A stretch of DNA of 64,000 nucleotides from Myxococcus fulvus. Lineage in GTDB: Bacteria; Myxococcota; Myxococcia; Myxococcales; Myxococcaceae. Under the pieces are notes generated by a model. The model was not told the origin of the DNA and ran no database searches. It worked only from the letters and a program-made list of their open reading frames with translations. The DNA lies in NCBI RefSeq assembly GCF_900111765.1, contig NZ_FOIB01000013.1, positions 306,094 through 370,093 on the forward strand, written 5' to 3'. Below are positions 34,291 to 43,512 of the stretch, piece by piece (position 1 is the stretch's first letter; each line of letters opens with the position of its first letter). The position numbers and the translations under genes are program-made.

Positions 34291-36609
34291 ATGAAACGAA
34301 CGACGTTGCTCCTGGTCACCGGGCTGTCCTGTCTCCTGGCTTGCGCGAAGCTGGAGAACGCCAACCCGGGCATCACCACCAGCGGGGCGCACTCCGTCCT
34401 GCTGGGACAGACGCTCCAGCTCACCGCCGCCACGCGCGAGGCCACGGATGACGGCTACACGTGGGAGAGCGAGGACCCGGCCATCGCCACGGTGGACGAC
34501 ACGGGCCTGGTGACGGGCGTCAGCGTGGGCGAGACGGCGGTGAAGGTCGTCGGGACACGCTCGCGGCTGGCGGGACGTCACGCGGTGGTGGTCGTCGGGC
34601 CGTCGGCGGGGGATGCCGGCGTGGACCCGTCGCAGGTGCCCTATTACGTGGCCTGGGCGGGCTCGCCGCACGCGGACACCACGGCGGAGGCCTTCTCGCA
34701 CTGGAACGAGGAGGGGATGGTGCCGACGACGTGCGCGCGCTGCCACAGCTCGGAGGGCTACATCGACTTCCTGGGCGGGGACGGCTCCGCGCCGGGACGC
34801 GTGGACGCGCCGGGCAAGACGGAGTCCGTGGTGCGGTGCGAGACATGTCACGACGCCGCGGCTTCGCGGCTGACGGCCGTCACGTTCCCCTCGGGCAAGG
34901 AGGTCACCGGGCTGGGCGCGGAGGCGCGGTGCATGGTGTGTCACCAGGGGCGCGCCGCGGGGAAGGACATCGACGCGCAGGTCGCCGACGCGGGAGTGGG
35001 GGAGGACACGGTCTCGGCGGCGCTGGGCTTCACCAACATCCACTACTACCCGGCCGCCGCCACGCTCTTCGCGGCGCAGGCGGCCGGCGGCTACCAGTAC
35101 GCCGGACAGGTCTACGACACGCGCTTCCGCCATGTGCCGGACTTCGACACGTGCAACGAGTGCCATGACCCGCACTCCACCCGCGTCCGGTGGGACGCCT
35201 GCGCGACGTGCCATCCGGGCGTCACCGATGTCACCCAGGCGTGGAACATCCGGCAGATGGCCTCGCGCAACCAGGACTACGACGGCGACAACGACCGCAC
35301 CGAGGGCATCTACTTCGAGATTCAGGGGCTGCGCGACAGGCTGCTCGCCACCCTGCAGCGCTATGGCGCCGAGCGGGCCCAGCCCCTCTGCCACGGCAAC
35401 GCCCATCCCTACTGGTTCCGGGATGGAGATGGTGACGGGACGTGCTCCACGGCCGAGGTCGTGAGCACCAACGCGTACAAGAGCTGGACGCCACGGCTGC
35501 AGAAGGCGGCCTTCAACCATCAGCTCGCCCGTGTCGACCCGGGCGCGTTCGCCCACAACGCGAAGTACATCATCCAGCTGTTGCACGACTCGATTCAGTC
35601 GCTCAACGGCGCGTTGACGACGCCCTTCGATACGTCGCTGCTGGTGCGCAACGACCCTGGTCACTTCAACGGGGCGAGCAAGGCGGCGCGCAACTGGGAC
35701 GCGAGCGAGACGGTGCAGGCGAGCTGCTCGCGCTGCCACAGCGGCGCGCGGGGCTACCGGTTCTTCGTGCAGTACGGCGTGGGGCAGGCGGTGCCGGAGA
35801 CGGCAAACGGGCTGGAGTGCGCCACGTGTCACGAGAGCTTCGCGCCGGACTACGACGTGTTCGTCCCCGCGCGCACGTGGCTGCCGGATGGCACCACGGT
35901 GAGTCTGCCGGGCCAGGACAACCTCTGCGCGAACTGCCACATCGGACGCGCGTCGAAGGCCACGCTCGACACCGCGTTGGCGGCGGGAGGCGCGCCCCGG
36001 TTCCAGAACGTCCACTACATGCCCGCCGCCGGGACACGCGAGGGCACGCTGGCGAAGGCGGGTTACGAATACGCGGGCAAGACGTACGCCGGGCGGCTCT
36101 CGCACCTGGGGGGCTCGCAGTGCACCAGCTGCCATGTCCCCGGCGTGAGCAACCACACCTTCCGCATCGCGGATGTGTGGAGCACACGGTGCGAGACGTG
36201 TCACGCCGACCAGGAGTCGGCGGAGCAGATTCGCAACGTCCACCTCCAGGACTACGACGGGGATGGCAACACCACGGAGTTGTTGCGAGCCGAGGTGGAC
36301 GGCATGGCCGCGCGCCTGCTGGCCGCCATGCGCGCGGTGACGAGCAACGGCCTCTGCTACAACGGCGACGTCAATCCGTACTTCTTCAAGGACACGGACA
36401 AGGACGGCACGTGCAGCGCGACGGAGGCCGTCTCGTCCAATGCGTTCGCGCCCTTCACCCCCGCGCTCGTGAAGGCCACGCACAACTACCAGCTCAGTCG
36501 GAAGGACAAGGGCGCGTGGGCCCACAACTTCAACTACGTGGGCCAGCTGCTCTTCGACAGCGTGGAGGACCTCACGGGCGCTGTGCCCGTGAACATGGTG
36601 CGCCCATAG
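34291..36609 (+). CDS. Decaheme c-type cytochrome lipoprotein, two pentaheme halves
   Basis: A 772-residue lipoprotein (lipobox LLAC, Cys18). Residues about 28-107 form a Big_2-type Ig domain (LGQTLQLTAATREATDDGYT, VTGVSVGETAVKVVG). Ten CxxCH motifs begin at residues 148, 183, 214, 288, 304 and 479, 510, 546, 611, 634. The two sets of five lie in duplicated halves that share HYYPAA/HYMPAA, YEYAGKTY and DYDGD-type motifs. MtrC/OmcA decahemes of Shewanella also have two pentaheme halves. It is likely on the cell surface or at the outer membrane. ATG 34291 has AGGAGGG 5 bp upstream. Last gene of the operon. Confidence 0.85.
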   Translation: MKRTTLLLVTGLSCLLACAKLENANPGITTSGAHSVLLGQTLQLTAATREATDDGYTWESEDPAIATVDDTGLVTGVSVGETAVKVVGTRSRLAGRHAVVVVGPSAGDAGVDPSQVPYYVAWAGSPHADTTAEAFSHWNEEGMVPTTCARCHSSEGYIDFLGGDGSAPGRVDAPGKTESVVRCETCHDAAASRLTAVTFPSGKEVTGLGAEARCMVCHQGRAAGKDIDAQVADAGVGEDTVSAALGFTNIHYYPAAATLFAAQAAGGYQYAGQVYDTRFRHVPDFDTCNECHDPHSTRVRWDACATCHPGVTDVTQAWNIRQMASRNQDYDGDNDRTEGIYFEIQGLRDRLLATLQRYGAERAQPLCHGNAHPYWFRDGDGDGTCSTAEVVSTNAYKSWTPRLQKAAFNHQLARVDPGAFAHNAKYIIQLLHDSIQSLNGALTTPFDTSLLVRNDPGHFNGASKAARNWDASETVQASCSRCHSGARGYRFFVQYGVGQAVPETANGLECATCHESFAPDYDVFVPARTWLPDGTTVSLPGQDNLCANCHIGRASKATLDTALAAGGAPRFQNVHYMPAAGTREGTLAKAGYEYAGKTYAGRLSHLGGSQCTSCHVPGVSNHTFRIADVWSTRCETCHADQESAEQIRNVHLQDYDGDGNTTELLRAEVDGMAARLLAAMRAVTSNGLCYNGDVNPYFFKDTDKDGTCSATEAVSSNAFAPFTPALVKATHNYQLSRKDKGAWAHNFNYVGQLLFDSVEDLTGAVPVNMVRP

Positions 36610-36637
36610 CCCGAGCCCGGCTCGAGACGTCGAAGTC

Positions 36638-37729
36638 TCAGCGCGCCGTGAGCGGGACGACGCGCAGGTTCTTCTCCGCGCCTCCGAGAATCATGGAGGC
36701 GCCGTCGGGCGAGAACGCGATGGCCCGGTGAGAGCGGGTTCCCGCCTTGAAGGCGCACCAGCGCCCATCTGTTCCGATTTCGATGACCAGGCCATTGTTG
36801 GTGCCGATGACCCCCAGGCCGTTCTCGCGGAAGTGGATGGCGTCTCCGCGGGTGCTCGGCCCCGTGGTCATTGCGCGCGTGAGCTTCTCCAGTGAGTGGC
36901 GTGAGAGCTCGTCACCGCGCTGCGCATCCAGCACGAGCGTGTCGTGGGCCACGCCGCTGCCCACCGTCACCAGCCGGTTCGTCGAGGAATCGAGCGCCAT
37001 GGCGTAGACAGTGCCTTCCGTGACGAGCCGCGACGGCGGGCGCTGCCAGAGCAGTTGCCCGTCGGACACCCTCACCGCGGAGACACGGGAGTAGCTGGTG
37101 GCCGTGTAGAGGACATCGCCGTCGGACGACAGCACGGCGCAGGTCTCCTCATCGAGCAGCAGGGATGGCAGCAGCGGCTGACAGTCGAGCGTGGTCAAGG
37201 TGACCCGAACCATCGATGGCGCTGGAGTCATCAGCGAGGGCGCCGAGGCCGCGAGCGCGGGCTCCACCCGGCGCCTCTCCGTCCTGACGACAGTCGCCCC
37301 TTCGAAGGTCGACTCCCAGTTCGGCGACTGGGCGATGAAGTGCTCGTCGTCAATCCAGACGAAGGGCCGCATGAGGGGCAGGGTCCGTACGACCTGGAAG
37401 GTGAGCAGGTCGATGACCTCACAGCTGGCGGCTCTTCCCGACAGCAGCGCACCGCCCGTGAGGAGCCAGCGCCCACCGGGCGAGAGCGCACCGGGGCCGC
37501 GCAGGCCCGTCAGCTCGGCCTCGACCTCGAAGCGGGGACCGCTCCGCCGCACCAGTCGGCCCAACTGGCTGGCGATGTTGGGCGCCTCGATGACCAGCAG
37601 GGCGCCACGCGGCTCGAAGGCCAGGAACTCGACGTAGGGGACCGTGTCCTTCGCGACGGAGGTGGAAGCCGCGCGAGGCGGCGCCGGTGCGCGCTGGGGG
37701 TGCAGCTCCACGCTGTCAATCATCCTCAT
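36638..37729 (-). CDS. Beta-propeller-like protein
   Basis: A 363-residue protein with repeated four-stranded blade motifs: FLAFEPRGALLVIEAP, LSPGGRWLLTGGALL, LSSDGDVLYTATSYS and IAFSPDGASMILGGAEKN, as in WD40/YVTN or quinoprotein-like propellers. No signal peptide is evident. ATG 37729 was taken (MRMID); the frame continues upstream through low-complexity sequence that is unlikely to be translated. It is convergent with the cytochrome operon. Function unknown; probably a protein-binding scaffold. Confidence 0.72.
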   Translation of the reverse strand: MRMIDSVELHPQRAPAPPRAASTSVAKDTVPYVEFLAFEPRGALLVIEAPNIASQLGRLVRRSGPRFEVEAELTGLRGPGALSPGGRWLLTGGALLSGRAASCEVIDLLTFQVVRTLPLMRPFVWIDDEHFIAQSPNWESTFEGATVVRTERRRVEPALAASAPSLMTPAPSMVRVTLTTLDCQPLLPSLLLDEETCAVLSSDGDVLYTATSYSRVSAVRVSDGQLLWQRPPSRLVTEGTVYAMALDSSTNRLVTVGSGVAHDTLVLDAQRGDELSRHSLEKLTRAMTTGPSTRGDAIHFRENGLGVIGTNNGLVIEIGTDGRWCAFKAGTRSHRAIAFSPDGASMILGGAEKNLRVVPLTAR

Positions 37730-37790
37730 GCGCGAACCCCTATACCACGACGGGTCCGCGCCCTTTGCCGGGGGGGGGCCGCGCCCCGGC

Positions 37791-38987
37791 TCACGCGGGG
37801 AAGAGTTCGACGGGCAGCGTCGCCGGCCCGCGGACGATGAGGGACGGCGTCCACTCGACGTGCTCCGTGCGCAGCTCCACCCGGTCCACGCGGGAGACGA
37901 GCTCCTCCAGGGCGATGCGCGCCTCCAGTCGCGTGAGTCTCGCGCCGATGCAGAAGTGGATGCCGTGGCCGAAGTAGATTTGTTGGGCGTTCTCCCGCTC
38001 GAGGATGAACCTGTCCCCGTCGGGAAAATGCTTCTCGTCACGAGACGCGGAGACCAGCGACACCAGGACGGTGGCCCCCTTGGGCAACGTGACTCCCGCC
38101 AGCGTCACGTCCTCGGTGCACGTGCGCGGGATGGACAGGATGGGGGGCTCGTAGCGCAGGGTCTCCTCGACGAATCGGGGGATGAGCGTCGGCGTCGCCC
38201 GCAGGCGGGGCAGCAGCTCCGGCCGCATCGCGAACATCCGTGCGCAGTGGCTGAGCAGGCTGACCGTCGTCTCCAGTCCGCCGACGAGCAACGCGACGAA
38301 GAAGCCCACCAGCTCATCGTCGGTCAGCGCCTCCGTGCCCACCCGGGCCTGGACGAGGTCACTGACCATGTCTTCGCGAGGCTCGCGCCTCCGGTCGGCC
38401 AGCATCTGCCGGGAATAGCCATCCAGCTCTTCGACGGTCGCGCGGCACCGCGCCATCCCCGTGGTGTCATCCGGCGCGACACCGCTGAGGGTCGCGATGT
38501 CCAGGGTCCATTGTTTGAGCTGAGCGTGCCTGGATTCGTCCAGGCCGAGCAGATGCCCGATGACGCTCGCGGGGATGGCGGTGGAGAGCGCGTCGACGAA
38601 GTCGACCTGGCGCTTCTCCAGCATGTCGTCCACGCACTTCCGGGCGGTGGCGTGGATGCGGGACTCCAGGCGCGCGAGCGCCTTGGGAGTGAAGGCCTGG
38701 GTGACGAGGGCTCGCAGTCGCCCGTGGTGAGGCGGGTCCATGAAGGCGATGGAGTAGGAGAGTGGATTGGTTCGTCCGAGCCACGCCGGAGAGAAGGCGA
38801 AGCGCAGCCCCGACGAGGAGAACAGCCGCGGCGACTTGAGCACGTGCTGGACCTCGTCATGGTGGGTGACGGCCCAGATGCCGCCGGGGTCCACCTGGAC
38901 GACGGGGCCCTGGCGTCGCAGCTCCGCCAGGTGCGGATGGGGGTTCTCCATGAACTCGCGCGACAGGAAGTTGATTCGGGGACTCAT
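37791..38987 (-). CDS. Cytochrome P450
   Basis: A 398-residue P450: I-helix GGLETT, K-helix EETLRYEPP (ExxR), haem-binding loop FGHGIHFCIG with Cys346, and the N-terminal strand LSREFMENPHPHLAELRRQG. It is the bacterial class I type, needing separate ferredoxin and reductase, which are not nearby. It is a close paralogue of the next P450 (same length, same Cys position). Substrate unknown; such pairs often act in secondary metabolism or fatty-acid and terpenoid oxidation. Confidence 0.92.
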   Translation of the reverse strand: MSPRINFLSREFMENPHPHLAELRRQGPVVQVDPGGIWAVTHHDEVQHVLKSPRLFSSSGLRFAFSPAWLGRTNPLSYSIAFMDPPHHGRLRALVTQAFTPKALARLESRIHATARKCVDDMLEKRQVDFVDALSTAIPASVIGHLLGLDESRHAQLKQWTLDIATLSGVAPDDTTGMARCRATVEELDGYSRQMLADRRREPREDMVSDLVQARVGTEALTDDELVGFFVALLVGGLETTVSLLSHCARMFAMRPELLPRLRATPTLIPRFVEETLRYEPPILSIPRTCTEDVTLAGVTLPKGATVLVSLVSASRDEKHFPDGDRFILERENAQQIYFGHGIHFCIGARLTRLEARIALEELVSRVDRVELRTEHVEWTPSLIVRGPATLPVELFPA

Positions 38988-39147
38988 GGGCTGATGGCCT
39001 CCAGGTCCTTGAACGGATGAGGCAGTGAAACCTTGTTCAACTCACGTCTGAAACACAGCCCTGCGGGGTTTGCCCTCGCCCGCAGGGGGCATCAGGTGAT
39101 GCCGTGACGAGAATTTTGTCGGAAGCACGCCCTGGGCATGTCTGATG

Positions 39148-39241
39148 TGTCTTTGTGGTGTTCGAACATGCTGGAGCCGCGTGGATATTGCCCAGGAAAG
39201 TGACGGCGACGAAGTCCGCCACCCGACACCTTCCTGGGCCC
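39148..39241 (-). promoter_or_regulatory. Conserved block upstream of first P450
   Basis: This block upstream of the P450 at 37791 repeats the one at 40539-40632 upstream of the second P450: both begin TGTCTTTGTGG and share GAAGTCCGCCACC followed by GACACC. The surrounding 38988-39284 gap (297 bp) holds no gene. It is probably a duplicated promoter or operator region. Confidence 0.55.
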
Positions 39242-39284
39242 GGTGCACGACGACGGCCGCGTCCTGCGGGGCGTGCTGCGGGCC

Positions 39285-40481
39285 TCAGGTGGGGAAGAGC
39301 TCGACGGGCAGCGTCCTCGGCCCGCGGACGACGAGGGAGGTCGTCCAGTCGATGCGCTCCGTGCGCAGCTCCATCCGGCCCACGTGGGGGAGGAGCTCCT
39401 CCAGGGCGATGCACGCCTCCATTCGCGCCAGCATCACCCCCAGGCAGAAGTGGATGCCATGGCCGAAGCTGAGGTGCTGCGCGCTCTCCCGCTCCAGGAT
39501 GAACCTGTCACCGTCGGGGAAGACCTTCTCGTCACGGGCCGCGGAGGCGAGCGACACCAGCACCACGCTTCCCTTGGGCAGCGCGGTGTCGGCCACCGTC
39601 ACGTCCTGCAGACACGTGCGCAGCAGGGCCACGGCGGAGGGCTCGTAGCGCAGCGTCTCCTCGACGAAGCGGGGGATGAGGGCCGGCGTCTGTCGCAGAC
39701 GGAGGAGCAGCTCCGGGTGCTGGCAGAGCATCCGGGCGCTCTGCCCGAGCAGATAGGTCGTCGTCTCCACCCCGCCGGTGAACAGCACGAAGAAGAAGCT
39801 CATCAGCTCCTGGGGAGTCAGGGCCTGCCCGCCCGCGCTGGCCTGGAGCAGGTCGCTCATCAAGTCATCGCCCGGCGTCTTGCGCCGCGCGTCCAGGGCG
39901 CCCTGGACATGCCGCTCCATCTCGTCGAGGGTCCTCCGGCACTGCTCCATCTGCTTCGTGTCCTCCGGGTGGACACCGCCGATGAGGGCGATGTCATGCG
40001 CCCAGCGCTCGAAGTGCTTCAGCAGCGCGGTGTCCAACCCGAGCAGCCAGCAGACGACGGTGGCGGGAATGGGCACGGCGAGGGCTTCCATGTAGTCCAC
40101 CGTCCGTTGCTCCATCAGCCTCGCGATGCGCTCCCGGGCGAGGGCGCGGATTCGCGGCTCCAGTCGCTTGATGGCCGCGGAGGTGAAGTCCCGCAGGACG
40201 AGGGTCCGCAGCCGTCCGTGTTGGGGCGGGTCCAGGAAGGGAAGCGACTCCGCCAGGGGATTGGCGCGCCCCAGCCATTCCGGCTGGAACGCCAGGCGCA
40301 TCCCCGTGGAAGAGAAGAGCTGCGGCGACTTGAGCACGTGTTGTGCTTCGTCGTAGCGGGTGACGGCCCACATGCCGCCCGGGTCCACCTGGACGATGGG
40401 GCCCTGGCGTCTGAGCTCCGCCAGGTGGGCGTGGGGGTTCTCGATGAATTCGCGAGACAGGCAGTCGAGACGGGTCCTCAT
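39285..40481 (-). CDS. Cytochrome P450
   Basis: A 398-residue P450 and paralogue of the gene at 37791: LSREFIENPHAHLAELRRQG at the N-terminus, I-helix GGVETT, ExxR in EETLRYEPS, haem loop FGHGIHFCLG with Cys346. The two genes are in tandem with a 297-bp spacer. The start ATG at 40481 gives the same length as its neighbour. The pair has probably diverged in substrate, since the I-helix flanks and the region before the haem loop differ. Confidence 0.92.
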   Translation of the reverse strand: MRTRLDCLSREFIENPHAHLAELRRQGPIVQVDPGGMWAVTRYDEAQHVLKSPQLFSSTGMRLAFQPEWLGRANPLAESLPFLDPPQHGRLRTLVLRDFTSAAIKRLEPRIRALARERIARLMEQRTVDYMEALAVPIPATVVCWLLGLDTALLKHFERWAHDIALIGGVHPEDTKQMEQCRRTLDEMERHVQGALDARRKTPGDDLMSDLLQASAGGQALTPQELMSFFFVLFTGGVETTTYLLGQSARMLCQHPELLLRLRQTPALIPRFVEETLRYEPSAVALLRTCLQDVTVADTALPKGSVVLVSLASAARDEKVFPDGDRFILERESAQHLSFGHGIHFCLGVMLARMEACIALEELLPHVGRMELRTERIDWTTSLVVRGPRTLPVELFPT

Positions 40482-40538
40482 GATGCCACGGCCTCCATGC
40501 CCGCGGAGCGTCCCCGCGGGCCGTGTAGTTGTCTGGAT

Positions 40539-40632
40539 TGTCTTTGTGGAGGGCGAGCATGTCGTGAGTGAGCAGGAATTGCGCGGGAGGTGAAGGGGCG
40601 CGAAGTCCGCCACCGGACACCTCCCGGGTCCC
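40539..40632 (-). promoter_or_regulatory. Conserved block upstream of second P450
   Basis: Begins TGTCTTTGTGG and contains GAAGTCCGCCACC then GACACC, matching the block at 39148-39241 in order and spacing (both about 94 bp). It lies in the 413-bp divergent gap 40482-40894 between the P450 and the TonB-receptor gene. Confidence 0.55.
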
Positions 40633-40830
40633 CTTTCATCGGGACCTGCGCGGGAAGTGCGGCTTGATACGTCCTGGGCGTGCCCCTCGCGCACGGATTG
40701 CGTGTTCGGAGTCGCCGTCCCTATCAGTCCCAGTAGCGCAGGTCTCCAGGGAGCCCCCGGTTCCGACCCGGGAGGTCCTCCCTGATTGACCCCCACCGCC
40801 ACCGCTGATAGGACAAAGGGGGTGCGCGTC

Positions 40831-40855
40831 GATAATGAATATGAGATTCAATATC
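40831..40855 (+). promoter_or_regulatory. Fur-box-like AT-rich element
   Basis: GATAATGAATATGAG followed by ATTCAATATC resembles a Fur box (GATAATGATwATCATTATC type) and contains the inverted repeat TGAAT-ATGAG-ATTCA. Such an AT-rich stretch is exceptional in this DNA. It lies directly upstream of the TonB-receptor operon, which fits iron repression, and it includes an ATG (40835) that is therefore not the likely start. Confidence 0.55.
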
Positions 40856-40894
40856 GAAATCGTCCTGGGAGCCTCCGACCCGCACCCCGTGACC

Positions 40895-43465
40895 ATGCCT
40901 ACACCTCGTCGCTGGCGGGGCGCCCTCGCGCCGACCTCTTCGTTCTCCGCGCTCGTGCTCCTGTCGCTGTTGTCGGTGGGGGAGGCGCGAGCCCAGGAGA
41001 CGAGTGAGCCTCCGGGGTCCGCTGTCGCCGCCCCTGCCACCCCGACGCCGTCCGAGGAGGCGCCCGCGCCGGCCACCGGAGTCGTCCCCCCGTCGCTCGT
41101 GTCCAAGCCGGAGGCCGTCTACCCGCCCGAGGCCCTGGCCGCGAAGGTCGAGGGGGCGGTGAAGCTCTTGCTGACGCTGGACGAGGAGGGCCGCGTCACG
41201 CGCGCGCAGGTGGTCGAGGGGCTCGGCCACGGGCTGGACGAGGCGGTCGTGGACGCGCTGGCGAAGGCGCGCTTCACGCCCGCGATGCAGGACGGCACCC
41301 CCGTCGCCTGCCAGTTCGAGTTCATCCACCACTTCGTCCTCGCGGCCCCCGCCGAGGCCGCTCCCCATGTCGCCGAGAGCCCCGCGCCCCAGGCGCCCGT
41401 GTCCGAGGCGCCCGCGCAGCCCGCCCCCGAGTCGAAGTCGCCCTCCTTCACGTCGATTGTCCGAGGCAAGGCCACCGAGGCGCGTGCGCTGGTGCGCGGC
41501 TCGGAGGCGGTGGACGTGGTGGAGCTGGAGAAGGCCCAGGAGCGCGCCGAGGACCTCGCGGAGGTGCTGACGCGCGCCTCGGCCGTGCAGGTCCAGCGCA
41601 CGGGCGGCCTGGGCAGCCGCACGCAGCTGTCGCTGGGCGGCCTCTCCGGCGACCAGGTGCGCGTGCTCCTCGACGGCGTGCCCATCGAGTACTCGCCCTA
41701 TGTCTACGGGCTGGGGAGCGTCCCGGTCTCCCTCATCCGGCAGATGGAGGTCTTCAACGGCGTCGTCCCGGTGCGCCTGGCGACGGACGCGCTGGGCGGG
41801 GCCATCCACCTGCGCTCGGACCTGTCGGCCCCCGAGACGGGCGCGTCCCTGTCGCTCCAGGCGGGCTCCTTCGGCAGCTACCGCGGCACCGGCCGGGGGA
41901 CGTGGCGGGCGAACGAGCATGTCTTCGTGCGCGCCGCGGGGTTCCATGACCGCGCCCAGAACGACTACCGCATCACCGTCGACGTTGCCGACCGCGTCAC
42001 CGGGCGGGTGGGGCCGCGCGCGCTGAGCCGCAGCCATGACGCGTATCGCGGCTCCGGAGGGAGCCTGGAGTTGGGCGTCGAGTCGCTGCCGGGGCTCGAC
42101 CGGCTGGTGCTCACCGGCTACCTGGGCCAGTACGACAAGGAAGTCCCGCACGACCAGCTGATGATCCGCCCCTATGGCGCCGTCACCTCCGGACAGGAGA
42201 GCTACGGCGTGGGGCTGCGCTACGAGGTGTCTGCCCACGAGCGGCTCAAGGTGCTGGCCATCGCGGGATACAACCAGCGCATCGGTGAGCTGTACGATGT
42301 CTCGAATTGTCTCTACGACTGGTATGGCGTCTGCCAGGACACGCAGGCGCGGGCGGGTGAGATTGGCTCGTCCCCGCTGGAGAACACGCAGAAGCGCCAG
42401 ACGCTGTTCGGACGTGTGCGATTGCTCGGGACGCTGTTCGACGCGGAGGACCTGGAGCTGTCGCTCGGCGCCGACGACAGCGACCGGACGGGGGAGAACG
42501 CCTACCTGACCCGCCTGGGGCAGGAGGACCCGCTGCGGATTCCGCTCGGGCTCACGTCCGGCTTCGGAGGGCTGTCCCACCGGCAGACCCTGTGGGAGGG
42601 CCGGCTGGAGAACACGCTGTTCGTGAAGGGCTACGTGCAGCGCTTGACCTCGGGGACCAACGCTCAGCTGTCAGAGACGCGGTGGGCTGGCGGTTACGGC
42701 GACACGCTGCGCTTCAGCGTGACGCGCTGGCTCTTGCTCAAGGCGTCCTATGAGCGCACCACGCGGATGCCTCGGGTGGAGGAGCTCTTCGGCGACGGCG
42801 GCCTGCTGGTGGAGAGCACGGCGCTGCTCCCCGAGTCGAGCCACAACGCCAACGTGGGCGTGGAGCTGCTCTCGCTGGTGACGCCCGTGGGCCGCTTCGG
42901 CGCCAACGCTTCCGCGGGCCTCCGCGACGTCGAGAACCTCATCCAGCTGTTCCCTGGCGACACCACGCAGGCCTACGAGAACGTGGACCACGCCCGCTCC
43001 GTCACCGCGCACGCGGGGCTGGACTGGGACTCGCCCGGCGACTGGGTGGGGCTCACCGGCGCCGTCACCTGGCTCGACTTCAAGAACCTGGCGGAGGAGG
43101 GGCAGTTCGCGCGCTTCAAGGGCGACCGCATGCCCAACATGCCGTGGCTGCAGGCCACCGGCACCGCGCGGTTCCAGGTGAGCCGGCTGCTGTCCCGCGA
43201 GGACGCGCTCGGCCTGGAGTGGACCACCCGCGTCGTCGGCTCGTTCGACCGCTCCTGGGAGAGCGCGGGGAATGGCGGCACGAAGCACTCGGTGCCGACG
43301 CAGGTGCTGCACTCCACCGCGCTCACCTACCGCGCCCGGTTCGAGCGGCGCGCGTACTCCTTCTCCTTCAACCTCCACAACCTCACCGACGCCGCCGCCT
43401 TCGACCTCGTCGGTGTCCAGCGGCCGGGGCGCGCCCTGTCCGCGCGTCTCACCGTCGACCTCTGA
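40895..43465 (+). CDS. TonB-domain / TonB-dependent receptor fusion (MxcH-like)
   Basis: An 856-residue outer-membrane receptor. After a signal peptide (MPTPRRWRGALAP... ending near ARA-Q34) residues about 65-150 form a TonB C-terminal domain (KPEAVYPPEALAAKVEGAVK; GLGHGLDEAVVDALAKARF). A Pro/Ala linker is followed by the plug (about 185-310: LAEVLTRASAVQVQRTGG, VRVLLDGVPIEY) and the barrel. The TonB-like domain at the N-terminus of a receptor is the MxcH layout of the myxochelin system. ATG 40895 was chosen because the earlier ATG lies in the Fur box. It heads an iron-type operon. Confidence 0.85.
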   Translation: MPTPRRWRGALAPTSSFSALVLLSLLSVGEARAQETSEPPGSAVAAPATPTPSEEAPAPATGVVPPSLVSKPEAVYPPEALAAKVEGAVKLLLTLDEEGRVTRAQVVEGLGHGLDEAVVDALAKARFTPAMQDGTPVACQFEFIHHFVLAAPAEAAPHVAESPAPQAPVSEAPAQPAPESKSPSFTSIVRGKATEARALVRGSEAVDVVELEKAQERAEDLAEVLTRASAVQVQRTGGLGSRTQLSLGGLSGDQVRVLLDGVPIEYSPYVYGLGSVPVSLIRQMEVFNGVVPVRLATDALGGAIHLRSDLSAPETGASLSLQAGSFGSYRGTGRGTWRANEHVFVRAAGFHDRAQNDYRITVDVADRVTGRVGPRALSRSHDAYRGSGGSLELGVESLPGLDRLVLTGYLGQYDKEVPHDQLMIRPYGAVTSGQESYGVGLRYEVSAHERLKVLAIAGYNQRIGELYDVSNCLYDWYGVCQDTQARAGEIGSSPLENTQKRQTLFGRVRLLGTLFDAEDLELSLGADDSDRTGENAYLTRLGQEDPLRIPLGLTSGFGGLSHRQTLWEGRLENTLFVKGYVQRLTSGTNAQLSETRWAGGYGDTLRFSVTRWLLLKASYERTTRMPRVEELFGDGGLLVESTALLPESSHNANVGVELLSLVTPVGRFGANASAGLRDVENLIQLFPGDTTQAYENVDHARSVTAHAGLDWDSPGDWVGLTGAVTWLDFKNLAEEGQFARFKGDRMPNMPWLQATGTARFQVSRLLSREDALGLEWTTRVVGSFDRSWESAGNGGTKHSVPTQVLHSTALTYRARFERRAYSFSFNLHNLTDAAAFDLVGVQRPGRALSARLTVDL

Positions 43466-43512
43466 GTCGCTCTTGTGTCCCCTTTCAGGATGTCATCGCC
43501 AAAGGAAGCCCG

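Noticed and set aside
34198..36525. Long open frame on the minus strand opposite the decaheme gene
   Set aside because: Composition is Arg/Val/Ala-rich and the ten haem motifs are encoded on the plus strand.
40835..40894. ATG 40835 as start of the TonB-receptor gene
   Set aside because: It falls inside the Fur-like box and would put 20 residues before a normal signal peptide.
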